In this document: piece after piece, positions 24,159 to 36,450 of the stretch
Layout: every line of letters starts with the position of its first letter
Position numbering within the stretch: position 1 is the first letter of the stretch
From: Annulohypoxylon bovei var. microspora
Lineage: Eukaryota; Ascomycota; Sordariomycetes; Xylariales; Hypoxylaceae
Assembly (NCBI GenBank): GCA_022836615.1
Contig: MU405373.1
Location: forward strand, 18,002-82,001
Direction of reading: 5' to 3'
Length of the DNA: 64,000 bases
Position numbers and translations under genes: made by a program
Notes under the pieces: model-generated
Told to the model about the DNA's origin: nothing
Database searches by the model: none
Seen by the model: only the letters and a program-made list of their open reading frames with translations

Positions 24159-25447
24159 CTACGCCGCCACCCTCTCCCCAGCAACATAAAACCGCGCACA
24201 CGCGCCGCCCTCCCCCGTCCCCAGCACCTGCCCCCCGCCCCCCTCCTCCCCGTCCCCGTCTCCTTCTCCCTCCAGTCCCGCGCCCCCCTTCCCCACGCGT
24301 ATGCGCTCGAGCTCCTCGACCAAAAACGCAGCGCTCTGCGCGCCGCCGATCACGTAGCGGTCGTTCACGATAAACGTCGGCACGGCGCGCACGGCCAGCC
24401 CGGGCCGCTCGCACGCGGCCGCGAACAGGCCGTCGACCGCGCGGTCCCACGCCTCGTCCTCGAGCACCGCGCGCGTCACCGCCGCCGGCGTCAGGTCCGG
24501 GAGCTCGGTGGCGGTGGTCGAGCAGAACAGCGTGCTGAGGAAGGAGCGCGAGGAAATGTCCGCGGAGGTTGAGTGGTGCGCGTGCAGCAGCGCGGCGAGG
24601 AGGCGTAGTTGCAGGGCTGGGCCGCGCTGGGCGCTGCTCGGGGGCGGGTGGGGACCCGGGACGGTGGAGGGAAGTGGGGCCGTGGGTGGAGGGTCTTGGC
24701 TTTGATTTTGATTTTGATTTTGATTTTGATTTTGATTTTGATTTTGATCGTGGTCGGCGTCTTGGTGGGCTGGGCTCTGGGACCGGCTGCGGTGCTGCCG
24801 CGAGGCGAAGGCGGTGCTCCGGGCCGCGGTGGGCGATGCCTCGAGCGCGAAGCGCAGCAGCTTATGGGCGTCGCGCGTGTTCCCGGTGCGCCCCTCCCAG
24901 CTGAAGGCGACGCCGGCCGGCCGGCCCAGGTCCCGCCAGTGCTCGAGGCTGTGCTTCGGGATGTTGAGGTACGTAAGCTTGTCGTATGCTAGGGGAAATT
25001 TGCGGTCGGTTAGCGAGTCAGTTTTGCGGCTTTCTCTGGTACGCCACGCTACGGGGTCTGGGGAAGGATGTTCCTTGGAGCTTAGGGGAGATGGTGGAGC
25101 TAGTCTAGGTCTTGGTGGCCTGGCCTGGATTGTGGCCGCTCTGGTGCTAAAGGGAGAAGGGGGACGGACTCACCGCTTCGGGTTGCGAGCGGATCGAGCA
25201 TGAATGGCGAGCAAACTACTTCGAAAGTTGCCTCTGGGTGGTTTGCTGTGTAGGTCGTGATGGCGGCGGTTAGGTTCTTTAGTCCGATGTAGCAGTAGGG
25301 ACAGATCACATCCAAGATAAATTCCACAACAAAATGTGTCGTCTCTGGTACATTGTCGAGCTTGGATAATCTATCCTGATCCTTCGGTTCCGGCTCGTCG
25401 GAATTCCTGTCAACAATAGGTAACAACAGGTCTCGTATACTCGCCAT
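24159..25447 (-). CDS. DsbA/FrnE-family thioredoxin-fold protein with a low-complexity insert
   Basis: Exons 25447..25174 and 24988..24159 give 367 aa. The N-terminal part shows the DsbA/FrnE start (FVVEFILDVICPYCYIGLKNL), with a C49-P-Y-C52 redox pair. Exon 2 continues with KLTYLNIPKHSLEHWRDLGRPAG, NTRDAHKLLRFALEAS, and near the C-terminus AVPTFIVNDRYVIGGAQS, the usual cis-Pro and substrate-side region. This family includes disulfide oxidoreductases, isomerases and some glutathione-S-transferase kappa relatives; the substrate cannot be told. In the helical domain a roughly 60-residue insert includes (Gln-Asn)n encoded by a hexanucleotide repeat, and an acidic GEGDGDGEEGGG run precedes the C-terminus. 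These make it longer than the usual 220-250 aa. The second exon is very GC-rich. The acceptor CCCTAG at 24989 keeps the frame. Confidence 0.85.
24701..24748. repeat. TTTGAT hexanucleotide microsatellite, 8 perfect units, inside a coding exon
   Basis: Eight exact TTTGAT units lie within exon 2 of the DsbA-family gene. On the coding strand they read as alternating Gln and Asn codons (CAA AAT). A 6-nt unit can vary in copy number without shifting the frame. Confidence 0.95.
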
Positions 25448-27639
25448 ATTCTGTAAATTTGGGCGATGGCGATCTCGAATAGTCCTCAGGGGCAAAGGAC
25501 GAGACTCCTAGAAGAGTTGTATATAAGTCCTCGATTCCCCTTGTTAAAATAGGGACCGGTCAATGGCAGTAGTCCTTCATATCTAAGTAGTAAAACAACA
25601 AAAGACTCGACTTTTGAATAGGTGTTTGAGATGCCTTGGTGGAGAAAGAATACGACGAGAATGGCAATAGGGGTAGAAGATTAATCAACGACACCCAACG
25701 ACATCCTCGGCTTTTCCAAGGGTTGTGAGCAACCCCTACTTCTAGAACGCGAAGTGAAATTGTGATTAGTCCGATGGAATCCGGGACGATACGCTTCTAT
25801 ATGAGTAGATAACATCAGCTCAATAGTAAAAGACAAAAAATTTCGTTTCCAGGATCCGCTTCAGCTAGCATAAGCGGTGGCATACAAGGTGCAGCAATGC
25901 TTGTCAACGTCGAATATCCCAATGCAATGATCGAATAATCAGAAATGTTTTTTTGCAGGAGGCTCGGACCTAGTCCCACGCTTATTCAGACGATCCGCGT
26001 AGCATTTCGTTGTCAAGATCAAAAATCCGGTGCCAAGGAAGGAGAGTGGATTGCAAGACGCCACGAGAGCTTGTGAAGAAGCGGTTTGCCCTCGAGACAA
26101 GGAAGATGTATTCGAAATAAATGGAAAAAATGCATGGTAGACGATGACGGGAGCGGCCACCATATCCTGGCTCCGACTGTGGTGTATCAGCGGCACCGAA
26201 AAAAAAGAGGGAGAAATGTGCGTAGCCCCATATGATCACAAATCAAAAAATCAACAAGGTCGAATCCGGGGGTCGCCATCCACATTTTGTCCCCCTTGAC
26301 TGCTTAGCCGCAGCCAATATCGTCACAATCGTACGAGAAGCGATGCATCATGGATGATTAAACATTTATTCTCCTTCAACCAAAACCAGCCTCGTACAGA
26401 ATTCACCTTGCAAGGTCCTAGCACTATAAGCTATAATCGACATGATAAGTTGCAGGTGGTCAGTTGGCGTAAGTAGGAGGGGAACGAATCGCTAGCTCAG
26501 CCCCGTGCGGTAGCTAAAGTAAAATATAAAAGAAAGCATGCAAACTTCCTGGGGTATCTTCATATAAATACTACTTGACGTTGTGATAAAGCATGGTACC
26601 CCAATCATTATCACGTCCACAAGTGGCTCTTCTTGCCCCTTACCCCGGTAAGTTTTAGCGTGAAGATCTCGTCCCGTACCGAGAGACCATCGCGATTTAC
26701 ATACATAAGTTGGTGTAAGCAAGACTTAGGATAATATATACAGCAAGACGTAATGTAATAGAACGGTATAAAGGATATAAGTGGTTCACTTTCACGAATA
26801 GGAATGTTCTAGAAGCACACACCATTCCTAAGTTTTGTGAGAATATAACTGGGTTTTCTGTTCTCAATCCAATCGCAACTTGATTTACTACCTAGACTCT
26901 AGCCTCTAACCGCGACCTGCGTGTTGTCCAGCAGGTACCAAGAGACCCAGCAGAGTAGCCTATCTAGTACGTATCGAGGACGAGAAACCCTTTGACCCGA
27001 AAGATGGCCGAAATCTCTCAATTCAGTCTTGATTGCTCAATATCAGCAAAAGATATTTCTTGCTCACGCACTTTCGGGATATCACACTTGGGACGCATTA
27101 TTGCAAAATTCACCGCAAAAAGTGAAATCCCAACTGCAGCTGTAGCCACTAGGCGAGCAAACGTATACGCGCGTCGTAAACCAACTGGTTCCCTATCCTC
27201 ATTCCTGGGTAATTTTCCTTTTTCCCTCCATCTGCACCGATTATGCCGCCTTTGCTGTCATGAATATTGCCGACCCCGACCAGTTTTATGTTTAAGGGGA
27301 CGAAGAAGTGAAGTGTGATTGACCATCTCAGCCTCAGTTGAATCCATCAAGAGGCAAGTAAGGCCTTTATATTATAAAGTTCCACTGGTGTACTGGGTCG
27401 GTTGCTTTGGGTCGATTAATGTGAGGCGCGCGCCTCTAAACTGAGCTGGGTGAATCTGCCTCGAGGCAGTTGGATACCTGATCTGAAGCCTTCAACCAGG
27501 CAAAGAAAAAACGGTAAAGAAAAACGCCATTTAGTAACCCCCCTCTCGAACGCATGTCGCAAATAATCACTCCTTGCCGTGCCGTGGGGTATTGTGCCTT
27601 CCGTGACAAAGGAAAGATGCAAGGAACAAATGGAATCTA
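25448..27639. other. Intergenic region (about 2.2 kb)
   Basis: No gene recognised. It includes the upstream region of the DsbA-family gene and the downstream region of the C2H2 gene. Open frames at 25939-26239 and 26992-27318 lack recognisable features. Confidence 0.5.
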
Positions 27640-27939
27640 TCAAGTGCCTCCGAACGAGGGGGCACCGTATGTTTGGTCATACTGCTGGTATTGGGGTTGG
27701 TCACCCTGCGACTGATCAAACTGCTGGTATTGGGGTTGGCCATCCTGCGACTGATCAAGTAGGAATTGATCAAACTCCGACTGATCAAACTGCTGATTGA
27801 AGTCGAAATGTGGATACGGCTCCCACGCCATCTCCGGCAAGGGTGACGGCGTTGCTGTGGGTGTGGGTGTCAACAGCGATGCCGGTGCAGGCGCCACCAT
27901 CTCGTCCAAGAATTCGCCTGGAACGCTCTGGTTGTCATA
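27640..27939 (-). other. In-frame Gln-rich extension downstream of the C2H2 gene's stop codon
   Basis: After CAA TAG the same reading frame runs on for 99 sense codons and ends at the stop at 27640. The composition is not random: YDNQSVPGEFLDEM, a Pro/Thr stretch (LLTPTPTATPSPLPEM), then FDFNQQFDQSEFDQFLLD and two 13-residue DQSQ..QPQYQQ repeats. It resembles a transcriptional activation domain. No convincing intron would remove the TAG. The in-phase possibility (GTTAAG...CAATAG, 39 nt) is very short and lacks a branch box. It could be stop readthrough, a recent nonsense mutation, an assembly error or an alternative splice form. Confidence 0.6.
27677..27754. repeat. 39-bp tandem repeat, two units, in the Gln-rich extension
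   Basis: Units 27677-27715 and 27716-27754 differ at only a few positions. On the minus strand each encodes 13 residues of the type DQSQ(D/G)(G/D)QPQYQQ(F/Y). Confidence 0.85.
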
Positions 27940-29453
27940 CTATTGACTCGCCCATAGCGCGTCCGGACGGGGCTTAACATCATAAGCCCCTGAGCCAGGC
28001 TCTGTGCTCGTCGGTCGTCGAATCTGAGAGCCCGCATTATAGTACATCTGCCCCATGTTGTTGCTACCTAAAAAGGGCTGGTCGGGATCTGGGTACACGT
28101 AGCTGTTGCCGCCAGTGCTGTGGGTTGGAGAGGCCATGTGCGAAGGTGATTGCCATCCCACGCTGCCCATGTGAGGGCTTCCGCCGGTGCTGCCAGTCCC
28201 AGACTGGTGAGATTCAATGCTGGGCTCTAGAGTCGGAGGGGGGGGATACGTCGTGGGGTGCGAAGTGGGTCGCATGCTGGGAGCGTAGGCCGGGACCGAC
28301 GTAGGGCTCTGGGACTGCATATCCGTGCGAAGATGAACTGGGAGCGATCCGTTGCTCACGTACGAATAGTCGCTGTTTCGCATCGCGTTTGCAGCTGCCA
28401 GCTCCGCGCTAGGCGAGATAGACATCTGTCTCTGGCCCGGAGATGGTGTGTTCAGCGGGGATCCGCGATTCGAACCAGGATCGCCGTCGCTGTGGGCCAT
28501 CCGACCTGCGGTTGCCGCCGTTCTACTAGCCTGAGCAGCTGCTAGGGCGTTGGCTGTGGCAGCTGCTGCCTCTTCCACCGTACCGGTATGTTGGTTTTTG
28601 TGGCGGGTCAATGTTGTCTTTCGGGTGAAAGTCTTCTGGCAGTTGGCATAAGGGCACTTATACGGTCTCTTACCCGAATGAATGCGTCTGTGCCGAGCCA
28701 GCGAGCTACTGTCACTAAAAGGCTGACTCATAAGTTAGCGTGTTTCCTGCAAAAATACGGATATCATTAATACCTTGCCACATCGCTCACACATATGGGG
28801 TTTTTCACCCGTATGAACCCGTTGATGAACCGTAAGCGCCGATCGTTGAATAAACTGCTTGCCACAGCCTTCATAGTCGCAAACATGAGGTCGAATTCCA
28901 GTATGGATTCGTTCTAGAACCTAGTTTAGCCTTGTTTTCTCATCTAGTAGGAAAGCAACATACCATGTCTAGCCAGATCACTTCTCCGAGCAAATGCCTT
29001 GCCACAACTGCTGCACGGATAATTCTTAGTTGGAGGTTGGGATCTCTGAGGCATCTCGGGGGGCTTGTTGTAAGCCATAGGAAGGCCATGAGTCATCGAT
29101 CCATGAGTAACCGGCGGCATACCGGGTATCATCATACCATGAGGCATGTTTGTGTCGGATAGGGACATTGGCGTCTGCATTGCAGAAGGCGAACCATAAG
29201 GTCGTCCGTTGCCCATGCCACTCAGGGCCTCCAAGGGCTGTCCAATGCGGTGACCTGAGTGATACGAACTCTCGGATCCATGCGGAGAATTTGAGCGGTC
29301 CATGCCGGCCGAGGTAAGTTGCGGGTGGGGAAGGAGTTGGTGATCCGGAGAGGGTCCCGATGCTGCCGCGGCGGCCGCTGCTGCAGCTGCTGCGTGCTTC
29401 TTGTCCAGCATATTCGTGATGTTCATCACTTCAGATGACGGTGACTTAGACAT
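27940..29453 (-). CDS. C2H2 zinc-finger transcription factor with four fingers
   Basis: Exons 29453..28964, 28913..28774 and 28722..27940 (to the first stop, TAG) give 470 aa. Four Kruppel-type fingers are complete: CSSCGKAFARRSDLARHERIH; CDYEGCGKQFIQRSALTVH and on; CERCGKPFSDSSSLARHRRIH; and CPYANCQKTFTRKTTLTRH and on. They are joined by TGEKPH- and SGKRPY-type linkers, so it should bind DNA in the nucleus. The two introns interrupt finger 1 and finger 3. The second has a GCTAAC branch box. The N-terminus has a run of 11 alanines and a Met/Pro-rich segment; the C-terminus is Ser/Pro/His-rich. I do not recognise the ortholog or its targets. The same frame continues after the TAG for 99 more codons of Gln-rich sequence (next entry), so the real protein may be longer. 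Confidence 0.88.
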
Positions 29454-32400
29454 GTTGACGCGAACAAGTCTATGAGTCCCGACTTATCAGGCGATATCTA
29501 TCGCGCTCCCAAATATTGGCTATCTCGTAAAGACCGCACTGCGCGTTCTATACAAGCCTATTTCTTTTCCTCTCAGAATTCTTTAAATGTAGACTATAAC
29601 GCCTAAAAGCACGGGATCCGGTAGTAAATTCCTGTCCTGTGCAACCGAGACGCTGTGTCGTGTTGAGGTAAGTAGATATAATACTATCGTCCTAATCGAT
29701 GGTAGTAGGTCGTCCCACGAAATACTCCCAACTCGGTACGCGTCAGCCTCTGCTTTGATGAGCCCAGATCTGCCGATGTAGTGCTCCGTGGTAGTGTTGT
29801 TGCCGATATACTCGATATAAAAGTTGCGCAAAGATTTACCGAACTATTTACGATCGAGTAACGTAATGCGCCTGAGCGTCTTTTTCGGATGTCGAGGAAG
29901 ATCTGCACAGAAGTACAGCGTACGTTGCGATCTCTTTGTTCAGAGGTTTCTGTCGGATGTCGAGGAAGATGACAAGGGCGGGGTAGGGGTGTCGCAGCTG
30001 TGTACCGTATGAGTCGACGTTAGGAGGGTATGATGAGAGGGTTGAGTGATGTGGCTAAAAAGTCGCGATTTTAGGTCGTCTCTCGGGGCGAAAAGGTCTG
30101 TAATCCTATGAGCAAACCGAGTCGAGTCAGCACTTTCGAGAGCAAGCGGATGAATCTGATGAAAATGCAAGGAGATTAAAGCCAAGACAAGCTTTGTGAT
30201 ATTCATAGAACACAAGGGATGCAGGGTAGTGTTTGTAGACTTGGAGCTTGGTCATAGACCCAAGTTGTACCAGACACCTGTGATGCGAGATACTTGGAAC
30301 TTGAAATTTGGAACTCGTAAAAAAAAAAACACCAACCCATCCCAAAATACCAGATCGATCAAGTAAAAGGCATTGATGAGGATGCGACGCGTGACAAGGA
30401 CGTGAAAAGATGCTCAGATCTCAGAGCGGTGGCAGCAACAGGTGGTGCAAACCGAGCAGTGGATATCGAAGCAACAAAAGAAAACGTGTGGTGTGGATCT
30501 AGAGCTCGCCGACTAAGAGAGCTGGAATGGGGGCAGCTTGTGATCCCAACATACCTCGAAGAATTATTTGGGTCCCTGGAGGGTAATGTTGAAGAACAAT
30601 GTATGAGTAAAATAGAGAACACCTTCACGGTTGGCAATTAGGTTCCGAGTAAGGCGATCTTAAGAAGTAAAAGGGTTGTCGAAAGAATTAAGAAAAAAAA
30701 GTTATGTGTGACGATGGAAGGAAAGGAAAAATAATATGGAAAGTGATGAAATGACCAAATTGATAGACGTTATTTAGGTAAGCCTGGAAGTGTAGGTACA
30801 TGGGTACTTTGTTTTTTGGTAGAGTGCAGTGCAGGTACTGGTAGAGTGCAGGTGAGGTTTTGGCGGTGGACAACCTAGTAACGTAGAAAGTGCAGGTGGG
30901 TGGGTTGTGCATGCGAGTTGGTAAGGAACGGGAGCAGGGACCACAACCGCAACCTACCTAAGTTATGTACCTTAAGTAGGTAGGTACGTGTACGAAGAGG
31001 AAGAAAATACGTCCGTGACTGCCTTACGTACCTTACATATAGTGCGAATTGTACCTAAGTATAAGACTCAAGATAAAACACACGGTATTCGGATTTGAGA
31101 TGCAGCTGTCCATGCATTCATTTGATCAAGTATCAGTAGTGAGGTTAGGAGTAGAGAAAAAAAATTTGTCCGCTTAAATATAGGATTAATGTCAACAAAC
31201 TTTTCTCCTTTTCCCTTCGGTTTTTTTTTTCTTCATAACCCTGCCGTCTTGTTAGGTCCAATGAAACTGCATCTTTGTACATAGGGCTACAGCTACCTAA
31301 GTACCTAAGTAGCCTACGCACATGCACATACGAAATGTTAAAGCGCAATTAGGTTTGCACTAACCATTTTAAGCCACCATCTTAACTATTACTACCTTTT
31401 ACAGGAAAGCGCCATATCCATTTCTTTTTCTTCACTTCACTTCACGTACTTAAGTATTTTTAACATTATGTATGTTGCCCTGTTCAAAATCACCGGGGAG
31501 TTTCCGTTTATTCCGGTTTAATAATATTGATTTTTTAATCCTTTGGAATATTTTATACTGAAATATATTTTCCTCATCTGTCCGGCAGATAAATGAATGC
31601 AAAGCATTAGATATGATACAGCATGCATAGTTACTTACTCATATCGTGCGGTTTCTATTTAAACGTTAAGAGAACTTGTCTGAGCACTGTTTATCTTGGC
31701 ATTCAGAGGAGACAAATATGTCCCCGGCAAACGACCCGCAATGCATGCTCCGCCCGTATTATCCGCGATATTGACATGATCTCCCCAGACGTTCCGTCTT
31801 GCATAATGATTCCATTGCAACAAGTGAATGACATTAAGGGTAAATTTCCATGACAGTCAAGATGCGCGTGGGGCATCAATGTTGATCAGGCTTGTGTAGA
31901 CGAGACGATGTCTACGGAAATGCCGTCCATGCATATAATACGCGTTAGGTGCATATGTAAAATGCAGTGCCGAGAGAAGGTAGAAACATTTCACCTAGGT
32001 ATGCGGCATGTACTTATATATGGATGCACCTACGAATACCTACGTATGTATTCGACATTCGGAGCTACGGGTCTCGGGAGATTCTCAGTTAATAGATCTT
32101 ATTGGAAGCATAGCAAGCAATGAAAATGCATACCGAAGATTCCAGTTACCTTTCATCGGAACTGGGCGGTTTCAACATCTTAAGTTATCCAGGTGTTCAA
32201 AGGAGATGTGGGATTTGGCTCGTACCGAAGACATGGTAAGATTTGATGAGACAAAGAATATCCATGCAATTTTGCGGTATGGGATGCAATTGCTTACCTT
32301 ATTTACTTCAATCCGGCTTTATGGAAGGATCCTGTTTCCATAAATAGCTGTTTAATGACGATTTTGAGCAGTGCTAGATTGCTTGTATAAGAATATTTTC

Positions 32401-35400
32401 ACCATAAAAGATGTGGTGAAGATAGAAAAGATGGGATGACTATGAGGTATGTAATAAACAGTATCTAAATGCTAGGTTTAAAAACATTACAGCATTGAAC
32501 TGTACAAGTTTAGCGTCTACTTACTACCCTAGGTACCTACTTACCTAGGTGAAAGGGTACATAGTATGTAGAGTGGTGCTTGCTTCACGCTTAGGCCGTC
32601 CGTTTAACTTTGATTTTTCTTTGGTACCGGAATGAAACAGCGCTCCAAACAACCGGACCCGACCCGGTGAGCAAGTACACCTGGCAAACTAGGGCGGCAT
32701 CACTTACTATCTAGGTACATATGTATGTACCGTGTATATACATAAGTATGTATCAGATATTTTGTACGTAAGTTTATAAGTTATTGATTATTTCTCAGAT
32801 ATCAATTTTTACTTTTAAAGCATCAAACAACATCAGTGTCGTATATGATGAATAATGAAAATTATATGCTATCATATTCTTTTCCTCCCGCGGGAAAACG
32901 TAGACAAACCTTGACCTGGTCCCTAACCATCTAGGTACTTAGCGCATGCAACAATGTCTCGCACTCTGGTCCGTATTGTATTGTACAGTGCTCAAGTTTC
33001 CAGCTTGGATCGAAATTCGGAGGAATAACAGCGACAGACTCAGCTGAGGGTCGATGCAGCCATCCGCAAGTGATGGCCTCGTGAGGTCGTACATAGTCCT
33101 CAGCTACTCAGTCAGAATAGGACACGAAACGATACAAAACGATACCTACGAATACACGTTCTCGACAGTGCGTCCTCTCAAGTGGGCTACGACAACGCTT
33201 CTGTCGTCGCCCTATGGGATGGGTGCATGTGGGGAAGAGAACATGGACTCATCAGCCAACGTACACGGTACCCCGGCGCATGAGGTTTCTAGACAGGCTC
33301 GAAATTGGCCCTATTCCCAATATGGCAAGATTCTGGAAGATTTCGAAAAACGGGACATGATTATTTTTATTACCTAGAAGCATTACTCCGTCCGAGGCAA
33401 CCGTCGTACAACGATGGCGTCGCCAGATATACAACGACACCAACAAGTCTAGATATGTTGGCAGTCGCAAAGTTATTATCACGGCAAGATGCATTTCCCT
33501 CCCTCCTTATTTCAATATGGTAATCTTTGATCTCATGGTGATCATGCTTTATTCCCCCGACGTGGGGGCATGTCTAGCCATGGCCCTCCCTTGGATTGGT
33601 TCAAGGGAAATGGATCGTTGCTTGATCCGTGACATGGGAATCTCCCGCGCCTTGTCTAGCGGCACCTTCATTTCTCAGGCATTACGACAATGACATCAAT
33701 TCATTTCGAGTCTCGGAGCCAAAACGTTCTCGAAGCTTTTCCGCGTCGTTGATGCCCAGCGCTAAACCTACTATGTCAAAGCAACAACAAGAAATATGTT
33801 GAATTTGCATCTTCAATAGGCCAAACAGTTTGTGGGGAAAAGTAGACGGCCTTGATTAGGTATTTCTAGGCTGTTATTTAAAAGCGAACAAGTCCCTGCA
33901 ATCCCACGACTTCCGCTCATTTGTTCTAGAACCATGTGAATCATCAAAGTAAGGACCTTCTATTTGACTAGACTGGCTTGCTTCTGCGTATGTGTACACG
34001 AATATTATAGCACGTGTTTGCAACCCAATAGCATTTCTCGTCTTTCTAAGATTATGCCGGCTCCTGGATACTCCTTATCACGGCAGTTCCAAGCAAGGAC
34101 ATTTATCAAGCTAACCATTTACATACTTAGTACTAAATACATATCAACTTAAAGTGAAAGCATTATGATTTTTTGAGCAGTTATCTAAGTTAAATTTAAT
34201 GCAAGACTATGAGAGACGTTCAGGTTAGATATTGCCCCAGGTATTCGTTGTCTCCCCTAGGGATAGCATATGAGCCATTAAAGGACGGGGGACAGGATTG
34301 CTCATGGATAGAGTTAAAATCATGATTCTAATATTATTGATGGGGTCTAAGGCATAGTATCAACTTATCTCAAGATATTCATAATTTACTCAACATACTA
34401 GGTATAATCGTGTCAGTACCTACATATCTACTCAGCTGCCCAGGTACCTACTTATCTAAATGGCCATGATATCTCATAACATGAAACCCTCCAGCTATAA
34501 TCGAAGCAAGAGAATCCTTGAACTAATTGTTCAGCCGGCACTTGTCGTCAAAAACTACTAAGAAGAGCGCGTGATGCCTCGCCTAGGAACGTTATCGTCG
34601 TGTTCTAACTAAAGAAGGTCAAGTACAAAACTTGATGCAAGATTACCTAGTAGGTATGTGCTTGGAACTGGGTCCAAAACCGAAGAGGGAGGAAAACGCC
34701 AGTGTGTGCCACGTTGTGAGCTGACACATAGAGTTCCTCAAATGACAGTTAGTTTGGAAGTGCTTAGATCCACCTCGAGACGATGCCAGCAACTCGAGCA
34801 TGGTGTTGCAGATTTGGATTGTTGTTTCCACTCGACACAAGGACGTTGACTGTTATCGTTTGATGGAAGCAATTGAAGTAAATTTTCTAACAATAGAAGT
34901 ACCTCATCGTGATCTCTCATCTATCCTCGTCAAAATGTGGTCTACGTATATTGACCTCCACCGACGCATCTGACTTGGAGGATCCACCACCACAAGGCAC
35001 ATCTAGTTTTTGACAATATTACGGTACAAGTTCGGATCAGGATCTCTATCCGCGACCCGGGAGCTAAGTCTAACGGCCACGCCGCAAAGGAGTGAGAATA
35101 CATAGCAGGCGTCAAGAAACCCTATTCGGGAAACCCGAAATTATCAGATCTCGGCGCAGCCAGAGTTCCCAGTTACTACAAAGATAATGGAGCTTCAAGA
35201 TGATGATAGCGATACAACACCCGCCTTTTCTCCTTTTATTCCTTAGGACTGGCCAGGAAAATGGCCTCCTTCAACTCCCTTTGTGGTGGATACCGCTGGC
35301 CACCTGGTAATTATGCAGAGGAGTGATCAATAAGGGGTGCGGCTAGTTATTTTTATCTGATGACATACATACGTTCGATACGGTCACCGCAAGGACCTTC

Positions 35401-36169
35401 AACCATCGTCCATATCTAATATCTCACTGTTAGGTGAAATCAACAAGCTTCATGTTGCGCTTTCAGTATTACACGAGGGAAGATGACCGCTGTTGAATGA
35501 GTCCTCGGCGAGGACAGACTCCAATCTCGAAATCAAGGGTGACGCACAGTTGAGATCGACGTAACAGGAATGCCCGAATACCTAGGAATATACTACATGT
35601 CAATTCTAACACATATCATCTCCACGTTAGTATCTCGCTACCATCAGGTCGTCCCTGTCGTGGTAATAGAGCTATCTGAGGGCTGTCGTAGCGAGCTCAA
35701 CATACTCACCGCTAAATGTGCTGAGCATTTTCCTATTACTCAAAGTGCTCTTGAAGAGCGGCAGGCAAAAAGGGCCCACAGGTGTATCGTAGATGCCATG
35801 GCCCTCTCCATCAATGCGCATGATAAGTCTTAATATGATGTTATCACAAAGACGGAAAAGCGCCCTTGGAAAACACAACTAACGCTAGACATCAGCGGCT
35901 ATCTCCCGTACCTACCTAAGTAGTGAAGATCTAACAAGTTCTTAGGATCAGCAGGTGGCCATTACGGTTTACGTACATACATATGTGTAAGTTCTATCCG
36001 CTCGATGTGTTCAGGTTGAGGGTTTAGCCCTTGAATCGGCATCGTACAGTATGCTCGAAAACGAGGAATCTAAATAGGCAGTGCACGTACCGTATATTGA
36101 AATACTATCAGCGCATGTCATTCGATAATATTCAATGCCTAGCAGCTGTCGCCCTTGCTGAAAACTCGG

Positions 36170-36450
36170 TTGCCGGCCTGTCAACCCCATTCTGTCAAAC
36201 CAGGACCGCCCCCGTCAGCCCGGCTCCCGGATCGCTATCCGCGCCCATGCTAGCCCCAATTCTGCTGCTACGTATTATGGTAGCAGCAGACCCAGTGCTA
36301 CCTTGCGTGAACCCAGAACCGGTGAGAGCCCTGGTCTGATGGATCCTTGCCTGCCAATGCCACCCCTGGCAACCCTTCTACTGGGTCAACCGGTGCTCTG
36401 GGACGCAGAAATGCCCGAAGAGAAGAAGCACGGTTGCCCGGGCGCTTTAT
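36170..36450. other. GC-rich island within the AT-rich desert
   Basis: Base composition changes abruptly to GC-rich for about 280 nt. Open frames cross it on both strands, but none resembles a protein I know. It may be a fragment of an old gene. Confidence 0.4.

Noticed and set aside
35570..35833. 87-aa plus-strand frame in the desert
   Set aside because: Somewhat protein-like, but no recognisable motif, no extension by splicing and no neighbour to support it.
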